Counted from the first letter of the stretch, positions 16,947 to 26,239 are shown. The stretch is 64,000 nucleotides of DNA from Candidatus Marispirochaeta associata (GCA_001749745.1 JWTM01000424.1:744001-808000); one strand, 5' to 3'. The notes: generated by a model from the sequence alone, not told the origin. Numbers and translations are program-made.

Positions 16947-17331
16947 GCCCGCTAAATATCAAATTATATTACTAGTACTATTTTGTATCGGCGGACTGGT
17001 CTTCGCCCAGAGCGGTGATGAGAGGTTTGCTACACCCGAAGGGCTCCAGGAGCTGATTGGAGAGGGAGAGCGGGAGTATCTGCTCCTCGATGTTCGGACC
17101 GCCAGGGAATATAAGAGCGGACACATCCCGACCGCCGATCATATCCATTTCCGACAGATCACGAATTATCCGAATCTGCCCGAAGAGAAAGACGCCCTGA
17201 TAATCCTCTACTGTCAAAGCGGCGCCCGCTCGGGAAGAGCCCATTGGGATTTAGAGAGGATGGGCTATACAAACGTGCATAACTTCGGCGGCATCGTCGA
17301 TTGGCCGGGCCGGATAGTCCGCGACGAATAA
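16945..17331 (+). CDS. Exported single-domain rhodanese
   Basis: 128 aa from ATG 16945, which has a GGAGGGA site; an upstream in-frame start would overlap tex. Residues 1-21 are a signal peptide (hydrophobic core LLVLFCIGGLVFA). The mature protein is one rhodanese domain with the DVRTAREYKSGHIPTA motif (49-64) and the active-site loop CQSGARS, with the persulfide-carrying Cys90. Single-domain periplasmic rhodaneses transfer sulfane sulfur or relay it to partners. No sulfur-oxidation genes are nearby. Its start codon is enclosed in a perfect hairpin. Confidence 0.88.
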   Translation: MPAKYQIILLVLFCIGGLVFAQSGDERFATPEGLQELIGEGEREYLLLDVRTAREYKSGHIPTADHIHFRQITNYPNLPEEKDALIILYCQSGARSGRAHWDLERMGYTNVHNFGGIVDWPGRIVRDE

Positions 17332-17359
17332 TCATACCAACAGGAGCAGTACCCACAGC

Positions 17360-20305
17360 ATGAGCGTTCCACAGCCAGGATCACGACTACACGGTTTTCA
17401 TATCGAGTCCAACACTGATCTCCCCGAATTCAAGGGGACGGGAGTTTTTGCCCGGCATGAACGGACCGGTCTCGAGCTCTATCACCTGCACAACGACGAT
17501 GAAGAGAATCTCTTCTCTTTTATCTTCAAGACCCCGCCGAAGGATAACAGCGGCGTTGCCCATATCGTCGAGCATGCAGTCCTCGCCGGCTCGAAACGTT
17601 TCCCGATCAAAGATCCCTTCCTCGTCCTCTTGAAGGGGAGTCTCAACACCTTCCTCAATGCAATGACCTATCCGGACAAAACGGTTTATCCCGGGGCGAG
17701 CACGGTTAAGAAGGATTACTACAATTTGATGACCGTCTACGGCGACGCGGTCTTCTTCCCGCTCTTGAGAAAGGAGATCTTCCACCAGGAGGGCGTCCGG
17801 CTCCAACAGGGGGAGGAGGGGCTCGAGGTCTCCGGGGTGGTCTTCAACGAGATGCAGGGGAACTACTCCTCGGCGGAGTCGATCATCGGCGAATGGTCCT
17901 ATCGCGGACTCTTTCCTGATTCGAGTTACGGCTACGACTCCGGCGGCGAACCGCCCGCCATCCGCGATCTGAGCTACGAAGAATTCACCCGGTATCATGC
18001 CCAATACTACCACCCCTCGAACTGCCGTATCTTTCTCTACGGCAATATTCCCACCGAGGAGCAGCTCGCTTTCATCGAGGAGCAGTTTCTCGCCTCCTTC
18101 GACGCTCCGCGTGCGGTAGATGCCGAGATCAACGCCGAGCCGGAGTGGGAAGCTCCCCGTTCGATTACGGTGGATGCACCGGTCGGTTCGGACGAAGAGA
18201 GCGGCGCGACCCTGCTTATCAGCTGGCGTATGGGAACCATCAAGGATCCGGTCTATCTGCTGGCCTGGGAGGTCCTGGCGGAGATCCTTCTGGGCAATCC
18301 CGGATCCCCCCTCTACAAAGCCCTGGTCGACTCCCGCCTGGGAGAGGATCTTTCACCCTCCTGCGGACTCGATTCTGAACTTCGGGACCTGGTCTTCTCC
18401 GCCGGTCTGAGGGGCATAGATCCGGAGAAGCGGGAGGAACTCAACGAGGTGATCTTCGGAATTTTGAGGAGTCTCGCCGCCGAAGGGATTGCCGAGGAGA
18501 TTCTTAAGGCGGCCCTGGCCAGGATCGATTTCCGCCACCGGGAGATCAAGGGCGGCGTCCCCTTCGGGCTGCGGCTGATGGGACGGTCTCTGCGCGGCTG
18601 GCTCCACGGCGAGAATCCCGAGGCGACTCTCCGCTACCAGGCGGTGATTACCGAGCTAAAGCGGCGCATCGATGAGCGTGAGAATTTCTTCGCCGAGCTG
18701 ATCGAACAGGATCTGCTCACCAATCCCAATCGGGTAGAGGTGACGGTCCGCCCCGACGAGAGCTACTACCGCCGTCGGGAAGAGGATCAGCAAGTCTGGC
18801 TCGATGCCAAAGAGGACGCCCTGGGCGATACCGGTCTGAGCGAGGTACAGCGGGATTACGATGCGATGAGCGCCTTCCAGACCGCTCCCGACGCCCCTGA
18901 TGAGTTGGCGAAGATTCCCTGCGTTGCCAAGAGCGATCTGCCTAAGGAGATTCGACGCCTGACTTTGGAGGAGTCCCGGATAGGGACTGTTCCCTTCTAT
19001 CACCATGCGGCCTTCACCAACGGGATCGCCTACCTGGATGTGGCCGTCGACATCAGCGGTCTGAGCGAGGAGGAGTATCTGCTGCTCCCGATATTCTCGA
19101 AGCTCCTCTGCAATACCGGTTACCCCGGGGTCTCATACGATCGGGTGGCGACCCTCTTAAGCAGGCACAGCGGCGGATTCTACTCCTTCTTAGAGGCCTC
19201 CGACCGGGTCGCGAACCTGGAACAGCCTGCGCTCTTTCTCTTCTTTCGCCTGAAAGCCCTGGAAGAGGAGTTCCCCCGGGCGGTGGAGATCGTGGGAAAT
19301 CTCCTCTCATCGGCCATCCTCGACGACAAGCAGCGAATGAAGGAGGAACTCTTCGAGCTGCGGAACGATATGCGTGCTTCGATAGTCTCGTCGGGACACT
19401 CCTACGCCTCCTTGCGCTCCTCCCGGGCTTACTCCCAGGTGCTGGATCTGGAGGAGCGCTGGCGCGGGATCGATCAGTTCCTCTACATCTCCGGCCTGAC
19501 AGGGGATTTCGATAATAAGTGGCGGCAGCTTAGGGATAGCATGGCCGCCCTGAAAGAGCGGATCTTCCGGCGGAACCGGGTTAGCCTCAATCTGACTTCC
19601 CGCGCCGATTTCCGCGGCCGGGCGGAGCCGGTCATGACTGCTTTTCTCGATCAGTTCGGTGAACCCGTGGAGGAATCCGGCGGCCTGAGTCTTATTCGTG
19701 AAGCGCCGGCCCCGTACCAGGCGCTGATAGCCCCCAGTAAGGTCAACTTTGCCGCCCTCTCCTTTCCGGCGGAACGGATCGGCTCGGCCGGGCACGTCTA
19801 CGAGGTGTTGGCGGCCCACATCCTGAAGGTGGAATCCCTGTGGGAGAAGATTCGCATGCAGGGCGGCGCCTACGGAGCCTTCGCTACGGTCAATGCCACC
19901 GAGGGGGTTTTCAGTATGGCCTCGTACCGGGATCCCCATACCCACCGCACCCTAAATGCCTTCAAGGAATCCCTTGCCGAGCTGGCGGCGGGGGTGGATT
20001 CGGGGCTGCTGGAAAAGGCGATCATCAGCGTCGTCGGCCGGGAGCTGAAACCCCATGCCCCAGGCGAGGAGGGGATGCTCGCCCTGCGGCGGAAACTCTA
20101 TGGGATCAGCGACGATCTGCGCCAGACAAAACGGGAGCTGCTCCTCTCGGCGACCCCCGCCGCAGTGGCGGCGGCGGTCGAAGGACTGATTGCGTCGATG
20201 CGGAATGAGGGCAGCGCGGTGCTCCTCGGGAGCGACGAAGCCCTGAAGGATGCGGCCCAGGTTATACCCGGTTTCGATGAAAACCGGCTGACCCTGCCGC
20301 TCTAG
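17360..20305 (+). CDS. M16C zinc metalloprotease (PreP/presequence protease family)
   Basis: 981 aa, the size of single-chain clam-shell M16C peptidases. The inverted zinc motif HxxEH is present as HIVEH (68-72). A candidate third ligand is the Glu in VVFNEMQG (about 164). The C-terminal half (from about 520) carries the non-catalytic partner domains. It degrades short unfolded peptides. There is no signal peptide, so it is presumably cytoplasmic. Related genes occur in Borrelia and Treponema. It lies 28 bases after the rhodanese on the same strand with an AGGAG-like site somewhat far from the ATG. Confidence 0.93.
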   Translation: MSVPQPGSRLHGFHIESNTDLPEFKGTGVFARHERTGLELYHLHNDDEENLFSFIFKTPPKDNSGVAHIVEHAVLAGSKRFPIKDPFLVLLKGSLNTFLNAMTYPDKTVYPGASTVKKDYYNLMTVYGDAVFFPLLRKEIFHQEGVRLQQGEEGLEVSGVVFNEMQGNYSSAESIIGEWSYRGLFPDSSYGYDSGGEPPAIRDLSYEEFTRYHAQYYHPSNCRIFLYGNIPTEEQLAFIEEQFLASFDAPRAVDAEINAEPEWEAPRSITVDAPVGSDEESGATLLISWRMGTIKDPVYLLAWEVLAEILLGNPGSPLYKALVDSRLGEDLSPSCGLDSELRDLVFSAGLRGIDPEKREELNEVIFGILRSLAAEGIAEEILKAALARIDFRHREIKGGVPFGLRLMGRSLRGWLHGENPEATLRYQAVITELKRRIDERENFFAELIEQDLLTNPNRVEVTVRPDESYYRRREEDQQVWLDAKEDALGDTGLSEVQRDYDAMSAFQTAPDAPDELAKIPCVAKSDLPKEIRRLTLEESRIGTVPFYHHAAFTNGIAYLDVAVDISGLSEEEYLLLPIFSKLLCNTGYPGVSYDRVATLLSRHSGGFYSFLEASDRVANLEQPALFLFFRLKALEEEFPRAVEIVGNLLSSAILDDKQRMKEELFELRNDMRASIVSSGHSYASLRSSRAYSQVLDLEERWRGIDQFLYISGLTGDFDNKWRQLRDSMAALKERIFRRNRVSLNLTSRADFRGRAEPVMTAFLDQFGEPVEESGGLSLIREAPAPYQALIAPSKVNFAALSFPAERIGSAGHVYEVLAAHILKVESLWEKIRMQGGAYGAFATVNATEGVFSMASYRDPHTHRTLNAFKESLAELAAGVDSGLLEKAIISVVGRELKPHAPGEEGMLALRRKLYGISDDLRQTKRELLLSATPAAVAAAVEGLIASMRNEGSAVLLGSDEALKDAAQVIPGFDENRLTLPL

Positions 20306-20315
20306 GCTCTCCGCC

Positions 20316-21278
20316 CTAATAGCCCCTGCTGCGGTCGGCGAGGTTCTCCAATGTCTCGCCGTCCAGGTAGCGGCGCAGATTGGCTAGGAATATCTCCTCG
20401 GCCCGCTCCTCGTAGTGGGGGGTGAACCCGGCATAGTGGCAGGTCATGGCCACGTTCTCCATGCGCCACAGGGGGGAGGTATCCGGCAGCGGTTCGGGAT
20501 CGAATACGTCGAGCCCTGCGGCCAGGATCTCTCCCTTCTCCAGGGCCTTGATCAGCGCCTGCTGCTTAACGGTCTTGCCGCGCCCCAGATTAAGGAACAC
20601 TGCCTCGGATTTCATCTGGCTGAACTCCTTGTCTCCGAAGAGACCCTCTGTGTCGGGAGTAAGAGGCAGGATATTCAAGACCACATCCGCCCGACCCAGA
20701 TACTCCCGAAAGGCCTCCCAGGCCACCACCTCGTCGTAGGGGCCTAAGCGCTCCAGGTGGCGCCGTTTGACTGCGATTACCCGCATACCGAAGGCCCGGG
20801 CTACGGTGGCGGTACGGCGGCCGATCCTGCCGGCGCCTAAGATCAGCATGGTCTTACCTTCCAGCTCGAAGAGGCTCTGCTGATCTACCTTGACCCAGCG
20901 CCGTTCCTGCCGGTAGAGATTGTTGCGAACCAGGCCGCGGCTAAGACTCAACAGAAGCGAGAATATGTGTTCGGCCATGGGTACCGGGTGGATGCCGCTG
21001 GCGCTGGTAATCTGGAAGTCGCCGTTGCGAATGGCATCGTATGCAATCAGATGATCCACCCCGGCGCTCCAGGCCTGATACCAGCGCAGGGAGGGCATCT
21101 CCGTCAAAAGCTCCGTATCGGGGGAACGAAAGGCGATCTCAATCTCACCCAAGTAAGCGTCGAGCTCATTGCGGCTCTGGCCGCTTATGACGCTATATTC
21201 CGGGGCTATTTCACTGATCCGACGGATCAGATCCTGATTTGCATTCTCTCGATCTATCCCATAGGCTATATACTTCAT
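20316..21278 (-). CDS. D-isomer-specific 2-hydroxyacid dehydrogenase
   Basis: 320 aa from ATG 21278, with AAGGAG about 10 bases before it; an upstream in-frame start at 21335 would have no such site. The NAD-binding Rossmann motif GAGRIGRRTA lies around residues 145-155. The catalytic Arg is in LNLGRGK and the catalytic His in CHYAG, a variant of the common S-P-H-x-x-G. The family reduces 2-keto acids or oxidises 2-hydroxyacids with NAD(P). The substrate is not deducible. It is convergent with the M16C protease (10-base gap). Confidence 0.88.
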   Translation of the reverse strand: MKYIAYGIDRENANQDLIRRISEIAPEYSVISGQSRNELDAYLGEIEIAFRSPDTELLTEMPSLRWYQAWSAGVDHLIAYDAIRNGDFQITSASGIHPVPMAEHIFSLLLSLSRGLVRNNLYRQERRWVKVDQQSLFELEGKTMLILGAGRIGRRTATVARAFGMRVIAVKRRHLERLGPYDEVVAWEAFREYLGRADVVLNILPLTPDTEGLFGDKEFSQMKSEAVFLNLGRGKTVKQQALIKALEKGEILAAGLDVFDPEPLPDTSPLWRMENVAMTCHYAGFTPHYEERAEEIFLANLRRYLDGETLENLADRSRGY

Positions 21279-21394
21279 CCTAATAAACTCCTTAGAATCT
21301 GAATATAGCCTTAATGGATCGACCCAGGCAAACAAGAGCCGGAAGTTTCGGCCTAAGCGGTTTGACTTTTTTTCGTTTGAGTATAGAATTTATC

Positions 21395-22348
21395 ATGATG
21401 CACTTCCGTCGCCTTGCTCTACTGGTATCCCTCTCTCTTCTTTCCTTTGGGTTGGTAGTGTCGTGCCAGCGAACTCCTCTTAAGCCCGCTCCTGATAAAT
21501 CCCCGAATCAAGGGGTATCCCAGGCGGATAGACCGGAATTGGTACTCAATGAGGAGGAGCTCGAGTTTATTAAAAGCCTGCGCGACCGGGGAGGATTGCG
21601 GATTGCAATCAGTAACGAGGAGACTATCTATGAGGAGCAGCCCGACGGCACTATTCAGGGCCTGCATTATCGGATGACCGAGCATCTGGCCCGGCTCCTC
21701 GATCTACCGGTGAGCTACACTCCGGTCTACTTTACCCAATTTTTCGAGTATCAAGGATCGGTTCCGGACGAGGTGCGAACTAATCCCGATTTTCGCTATA
21801 CTCCGGATCTGCTCATCGGCCACGATTTCTACGCCGGTACCCTGACCCCCCTTCCGTGGCGGGAAAAGATCCTTGATTTCATACCCGTCTACCTCACCCG
21901 GCTCATCTTTGTCTCCCGTCGAGGGGAGGAGATAAACCGCATCGCCGACCTGGAGGGCAAGCGGATTGCGCTCATCCGGAATACCTCCTATCAGAGCTGG
22001 TTTGAATCCTTAGAGGGGATCAACCCGGCGGATCTTATTTATGTGGATTCACGCACAGGATTGGAGACGATCGAGATGGTCGCCTCCGGTGAGGCCGACG
22101 TAACCATAAGCGACGCGAATCTGGCGATTGTTCAAGTCCGGAAGTTCAACAATCTGAATGTGACCACCGCCGCCTCTTCGCTCGATGAGTTGGCCTGGGC
22201 GGTGGCCGAGGGAAATTATCTGATGCGCTCTATTCTCGAGAAGTATATCGACTTGATACGACAGGACGGGAGCTTCGAGAGGTTCTGGATGCAATATTAT
22301 GAAATTTCCAGCCTCGACTACCTTGATCTAATCGGATATAACGAGTAG
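21395..22348 (+). CDS. Family 3 extracellular solute-binding lipoprotein (sensor partner)
   Basis: 317 aa from ATG 21395 (a second ATG follows at once). Residues 1-25 are a lipoprotein signal with lipobox L-V-V-S-C. The mature part is a periplasmic binding protein of the amino-acid/SBP_bac_3 type: LRIAISNEE entry strand, a long central lobe, GKRIALIRNTSYQSW, and the closing ADVTISDANLAI segment. No ABC permease or ATPase is next to it. Instead a histidine kinase starts 6 bases downstream, so it probably feeds a signal rather than a transporter. The ligand is unknown. Confidence 0.82.
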   Translation: MMHFRRLALLVSLSLLSFGLVVSCQRTPLKPAPDKSPNQGVSQADRPELVLNEEELEFIKSLRDRGGLRIAISNEETIYEEQPDGTIQGLHYRMTEHLARLLDLPVSYTPVYFTQFFEYQGSVPDEVRTNPDFRYTPDLLIGHDFYAGTLTPLPWREKILDFIPVYLTRLIFVSRRGEEINRIADLEGKRIALIRNTSYQSWFESLEGINPADLIYVDSRTGLETIEMVASGEADVTISDANLAIVQVRKFNNLNVTTAASSLDELAWAVAEGNYLMRSILEKYIDLIRQDGSFERFWMQYYEISSLDYLDLIGYNE

Positions 22349-22354
22349 ACCGCA

Positions 22355-23917
22355 GTGAAGTTCTCCTCGAAGCTGCTTGTATTTCTTTTCCCCTTCGTTG
22401 TACTTCCGCCGCTTATTGTGGCTTCTCTGTTTCGAATCTATACCTGGCAGGGATTGACCGGCATGAGCAGGGAGCTGCTTCTCTCGCAGCTGACCTCTTT
22501 CGAAGCGCAGGTTAAACAGGAGTATTCGGTTCTGCAACGCCTCCAGCTGGAGGATATTGACTTCTACCGGGCCAATACGCAGCGCAAGGTGCTGGAGGCG
22601 GCGGCGGAAATCGACCTCATCGGCTCGGCGCTTATTTTTATCCTCGACGGTCAAGCCAATCAGCTCTTTCCCACAGGCATGGAGATCCCTACAGCAGAGC
22701 GTTTCGAGATTATCCGAGCCCCTTCCCGTTTCAAGGGATTCAGTTATGGGGAGGGACTGAATCGCAAAACCTATATGGGACGCAGCATCCGCTTCGAGAA
22801 TTGGAATTGGGTAATCGGTATACTCATGGCCGAAGAGGATGTCTATCGGCCGATCCGCAATGCTACCCGCGGAGCGGCGGCGGTCTTCATTATCATTGTC
22901 TCGCTCTCCCTCTTTGTCGGGCATCTTCTGGGACGCAGTATGAGTCGTCCTCTGCAGGATCTATTGAGCACCACCCAGCGTTTAGGTGAGGGCGATCTAT
23001 CCGCCCGGGCCGAATCGACGAGCGGAGATGAGTTTGGTCAGTTGGCAGAAGCCTATAACAGGATGGCGGAGAACCTACAGCAGTTCAATCAGCGCCTGGA
23101 GGAGCTCGTAGCCGAACGTACCCGGGAGCTGAACGACTCCCTCACCGTGCTGCGCAGTACCCAGCATCAGCTGGTCGAGAAGGAGAAGATGGCCGCCCTG
23201 GGATCCCTCGTGGCCGGGATCGCCCATGAGATCAATACCCCCCTTGGGGTGGGGGTTACGGCGGCGACTTTCTTGAAGCGTCGGGCGGATGAAGTGATGG
23301 GGGAGTTCTCCCGGGACGAGCTCTCGAAAAAGGAGCTCGAGGGTTTCTTAAGAACCAGTATCGATTCGAGCGATATTATCAGCCGAAATCTCGAGCGGGC
23401 CCATGAGCTGATCAAGAGTTTTAAGCAACTGGCGATGGATCAGTCAACCACCGAGAATCGGATCTTTTATGTCGGCCGTTATGTGCGGGACATAGTACGC
23501 AGTCTGGGCCCCGAGTTTAAAGGGTTCCAGGTGGAAAGCCATGTCGATTGCGACGATTCTATTCGTATCGATGCTCCGGCGGGGCTGCTGGCCCAAGTGA
23601 TCACCAACCTGGTAATGAACTCCCTGATTCACGGTTTTGCCGACTCGAAGGCAGGGAGCATCCACATCGGCATCCGCCGCAGCGGGGAGCTCCTTCATAT
23701 AACCTACATTGATAACGGTTGCGGGATGGAAGCTGCTACCCTGAAACATCTCTTCGAGCCCTTCTTTACCACCCGGCGTGGACAGGGCGGGAGCGGGTTG
23801 GGGATGAACATCGTCTACAACATCGTCACTCAGCACTTCCGGGGATCGATCCGGGTGGATTCAGAACGCGGACAAGGAGTCCGCTACGATATGCGTATTC
23901 CCGTCGTCTTCGCCTAA
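22355..23917 (+). CDS. Membrane sensor histidine kinase (HAMP-HisKA-HATPase)
   Basis: 520 aa from GTG 22355. There is an N-terminal membrane helix (8-26), a periplasmic sensing segment (about 30-165), a second helix (about 168-192), then a HAMP domain, a coiled coil (LEELVAERTRELNDSL), the H-box GIAHEINTPLGV and an HATPase domain ending in GQGGSGLGMNIVYNIV. No receiver domain is fused and no response regulator is adjacent, so it is an orphan kinase whose partner is elsewhere. Its near-overlap with the binding lipoprotein suggests that the lipoprotein detects the ligand and this protein passes the signal on. Confidence 0.9.
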   Translation: MKFSSKLLVFLFPFVVLPPLIVASLFRIYTWQGLTGMSRELLLSQLTSFEAQVKQEYSVLQRLQLEDIDFYRANTQRKVLEAAAEIDLIGSALIFILDGQANQLFPTGMEIPTAERFEIIRAPSRFKGFSYGEGLNRKTYMGRSIRFENWNWVIGILMAEEDVYRPIRNATRGAAAVFIIIVSLSLFVGHLLGRSMSRPLQDLLSTTQRLGEGDLSARAESTSGDEFGQLAEAYNRMAENLQQFNQRLEELVAERTRELNDSLTVLRSTQHQLVEKEKMAALGSLVAGIAHEINTPLGVGVTAATFLKRRADEVMGEFSRDELSKKELEGFLRTSIDSSDIISRNLERAHELIKSFKQLAMDQSTTENRIFYVGRYVRDIVRSLGPEFKGFQVESHVDCDDSIRIDAPAGLLAQVITNLVMNSLIHGFADSKAGSIHIGIRRSGELLHITYIDNGCGMEAATLKHLFEPFFTTRRGQGGSGLGMNIVYNIVTQHFRGSIRVDSERGQGVRYDMRIPVVFA

Positions 23918-24903
23918 TCTATATCGGCGGCGACCCGGAATCCGAGGTTGGTGGTGGCGCTCTCCGGCGTATTGGAGCTCCTGGCGGCTACCCGGTAACG
24001 GTTGCAGTAGGAGGCGTGACAGAGGTAGGAACCGCCCCTCATTACCCGTCGGCTGCCGTAGGGAGGCCCGATAGGATTCGTCTGAGTCCCTTTGAGGTGA
24101 TAATCGCTGCTCCAGCGGTCGGCGCACCACTCCCACACATTTCCGGCTACGCAGTAGAGGCCGAACCCGTTCGCTTCGTAGGCGTCCGCCGGGCCCGGGG
24201 CGGTGTAGCCGTCATCCCCGCTGTCGCGATAGGGAAACTCCCCCTGCCAGATATTGCACATATGTTTTCCCCCGGGGGTAAGCTCATCCCCCCAGGGATA
24301 CCGTTTGCCCTCAAGGCCTCCCCGGGCGGCGTACTCCCACTCGGCCTCCGTCGGTAGGCGTCCGCCGCTCCAGCGGCAGAAGGCCTGGGCGTCGTTCCAG
24401 CTCACGTGGGTCACCGGATGATTCTCCAGTCCGCTAAGATTGCTTTCGGGACCGAAGGGGTGTCGCCAATCGGCTCCCGGTACTCCCAGCCACCACTCGA
24501 CCCCGGGGACCGGCCGTACCCGACCGTTTTTCCTGGTTTCGTCCGCTAGATTGCCGTGGAAGACGAAGGACCAGCCGAAGTGCTCCGCTTCGGTTCGATA
24601 TCCCGTCTCTTTTACGAAGCGGCTAAAGTCGGCGGTCGTTACTGTCCGGGCTGAAATCTTGAAGGGCTTCAAGCTCACCTTGCGTACCGGTCCTTCGCCG
24701 TCGGCATGAAAGCCGACGGAGTCCTTGGTGCCCATCAGAAACTCTCCCCCGGGCAGAGCTATCAGTTGCTCGGCATTCGCCTGAGAGGAGGGTGCACTCT
24801 CGATCGTCGTTTCTGTTTTCCGGCTTTGAGGTTCCCGGCCGGGGCTGCAGCAGGAGGAGTTGTTCATGATCAAAATAGTAAGAATAAGTCGGGGCTTGGT
24901 CAA
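23914..24903 (-). CDS. Formylglycine-generating enzyme (FGE/SUMF1 family)
   Basis: About 329 aa. The FGE-sulfatase fold is clear: GGEFLMGT, the HPVTHVSWNDAQAFCRWSGG segment, LPTEAEWEYAARGG, and the C-terminal RGGSYLCHASYCNRYRVAAR. The latter holds both cysteines (C-x4-C) that in true FGEs bind copper and oxidise the target Cys to formylglycine, so it looks catalytically competent. No sulfatase is in the window. The start is uncertain: TTG 24903 gives a weakly hydrophobic N-terminus, and ATG 24867 is the next choice; neither has a clear ribosome-binding site. The Cys-Cys near residue 18 could be a poor lipobox. It overlaps the convergent histidine kinase by 4 bases. Confidence 0.9.
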   Translation of the reverse strand: MTKPRLILTILIMNNSSCCSPGREPQSRKTETTIESAPSSQANAEQLIALPGGEFLMGTKDSVGFHADGEGPVRKVSLKPFKISARTVTTADFSRFVKETGYRTEAEHFGWSFVFHGNLADETRKNGRVRPVPGVEWWLGVPGADWRHPFGPESNLSGLENHPVTHVSWNDAQAFCRWSGGRLPTEAEWEYAARGGLEGKRYPWGDELTPGGKHMCNIWQGEFPYRDSGDDGYTAPGPADAYEANGFGLYCVAGNVWEWCADRWSSDYHLKGTQTNPIGPPYGSRRVMRGGSYLCHASYCNRYRVAARSSNTPESATTNLGFRVAADID

Positions 24904-25014
24904 TCAGGCCGGGATTAATAACCGTCGGCGCCGTGCGGGAGTTTCCGCGGTACGTGAAGGGTGGAGAAGTGTATCGGCTTCATCCTCCCGCGCGGCGCCT
25001 CAGGTACTCTTGTC

Positions 25015-25953
25015 TTAAAAAATCTCCGGATGGAGGATTGCGGCCAGGGATTCCAATCCCTCAATCAGCCGCGGTCCCTGTCGGTCGATGGTGTCGACGT
25101 CGATAGGATAGACCCTGCCGGACTTCACGGCTCTCAGCTCCCGGTAGCCGGGGGTCTTCATCAGCCGTTCCCTAACTCCCGTTTCGTCGGAACAGATAAG
25201 GATATCGGGATCCTGCTTGAGGAGCATCTCCAGGCTGTAGGACCATCCCTCGAGATCGGCGGCGATATTGCGCCCGCCGGCCAGTTCTATCAACTGATGG
25301 ATAAAGGTATCCCCCCCGGCGGTATAGTTTCCGCTCTCTCCAAAACCGATAACGTAGTAGACCTGCGGTCTCTCCCGGCCTTCCAGACGGCTTCTGAGGG
25401 TGGTTATCCTTTTCTGCATTGAGTCGATATAGGCTCTGCCCGACGACTCGATAGCTAAGGCCGCCGAAATCCCTTGGATGAGCTCATAGACCCCATCGAT
25501 TCCGTTCTTGCCGTAGAGCACCAGAGTCGGAATCTCGAGCTGTTCCATCATCTGGAGGCTCTCCTTTTGGAAATGGGTCGAGGCGATAATCAGGTCGGGC
25601 TGAAGGGCCACGATCGCCTCTATATTGGGTTCCATCAAGCTGCCTACCACGGGGATAGAGGCCGTCTCTGCGGGGTAGTCGCACCAGCTCGTACGGCCCA
25701 CCAGCCGCCCTTCCTGCCCCAGGGCGAAGAGGGTTTCGGTAACATTGGGTCCTAAGGAGACAATCCGCCCAGGCGGGGAGGGTATCGTTACCTCTCGTCC
25801 GTAGGAGTCGGTCAGGCTTCGCGGATAGGAGGCCGAGCCGGTCACCTCCTGAAGAGGCGTATCCTGAGTTCCCCCGGCAAAGAGTGCCGAGTAGAGAAGC
25901 ATCGAGAGGAGTATCAAGCTGTAAAGGCGTGTACGCGGCGGAATCGACACCAT
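25015..25953 (-). CDS. btuF: Corrinoid ABC-transporter substrate-binding protein (BtuF-like)
   Basis: About 312 aa with a signal peptide (core LYSLILLSMLLYSALFA) and the two-lobed helical-backbone fold of the TroA/BtuF family. VSLGPNVTETLFALG and DYPAETASIPVVG lie in the N-lobe and YVIGFGESGNYTAGGDTFIHQLIELAGG in the C-lobe. The cobalamin specificity comes from the B12 riboswitch directly upstream; by sequence alone it could also bind siderophores. No BtuC or BtuD follows, so the transporter core must be encoded elsewhere. The start is ATG 25953, or the next codon GTG at 25950, which is better spaced from the AAGGAG site. Confidence 0.85.
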   Translation of the reverse strand: MVSIPPRTRLYSLILLSMLLYSALFAGGTQDTPLQEVTGSASYPRSLTDSYGREVTIPSPPGRIVSLGPNVTETLFALGQEGRLVGRTSWCDYPAETASIPVVGSLMEPNIEAIVALQPDLIIASTHFQKESLQMMEQLEIPTLVLYGKNGIDGVYELIQGISAALAIESSGRAYIDSMQKRITTLRSRLEGRERPQVYYVIGFGESGNYTAGGDTFIHQLIELAGGRNIAADLEGWSYSLEMLLKQDPDILICSDETGVRERLMKTPGYRELRAVKSGRVYPIDVDTIDRQGPRLIEGLESLAAILHPEIF

Positions 25954-25987
25954 TTCTCCTTCGGCCGTCGTCAAGTACGGCGGAGAA
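25954..25987 (-). promoter_or_regulatory. Shine-Dalgarno-sequestering hairpin (riboswitch expression platform)
   Basis: In the leader RNA, TTCTCC-GCCGT (25987-25977) pairs with ACGGC (25968-25964) and GGAGAA (25959-25954). This hides the GGAG ribosome-binding site directly before the btuF start. It is the kind of output stem expected for a translational B12 riboswitch. Confidence 0.7.
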
Positions 25988-26041
25988 GGCGTGCAGTCCC
26001 TGCCATACCCGATTCATGCACCGTGAACCCCATGGGTATTC

Positions 26042-26204
26042 GTAGCGGGCAGGTCTCCTGACTTCGGGGTTTCACGCCGGCAATCTTCCCATGTATGTAT
26101 ACACAGTGATTTAGAGCCGGAAACCCCCGTTACAGTGGCGGGACCGTACGGGATTTACACCCGTTTCCCTTTTCATCGAACCGTCGGCGGTTCGAACCCG
26201 TTAC
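26042..26204 (-). ncRNA. Cobalamin (B12) riboswitch
   Basis: In the minus direction, P1 is gtaacggg/cccgctac (26204-26197 with 26049-26042, one mismatch). The core has the conserved AAAAGGGAA, GGTGTAAATCCC, the B12 box CCCGCCACTGTAA and the closing AAGTCAGGAGACCTGC. It lies about 90 bases upstream of the BtuF-like gene and should repress it when cobalamin is bound. A tRNA-like GGTTCGAACC segment near 26180-26196 is the P2 hairpin. Confidence 0.95.
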
Positions 26205-26210
26205 GTCTCC

Positions 26211-26239
26211 CTTATACACCGAGGCCGATGCAGGGTCAA
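26211..26239 (-). promoter_or_regulatory. Sigma70-type promoter for the riboswitch/btuF transcript
   Basis: Minus-strand TTGACC (26239-26234), a 17-base spacer and TATAAG (26216-26211). The predicted start, about 7 bases on, falls at 26204, exactly the 5' edge of riboswitch stem P1. Confidence 0.75.

Noticed and set aside
26170-26204. tRNA-like T-arm sequence GGTTCGAACC
   Set aside because: It has no acceptor or anticodon partner and forms stem P2 of the B12 riboswitch.
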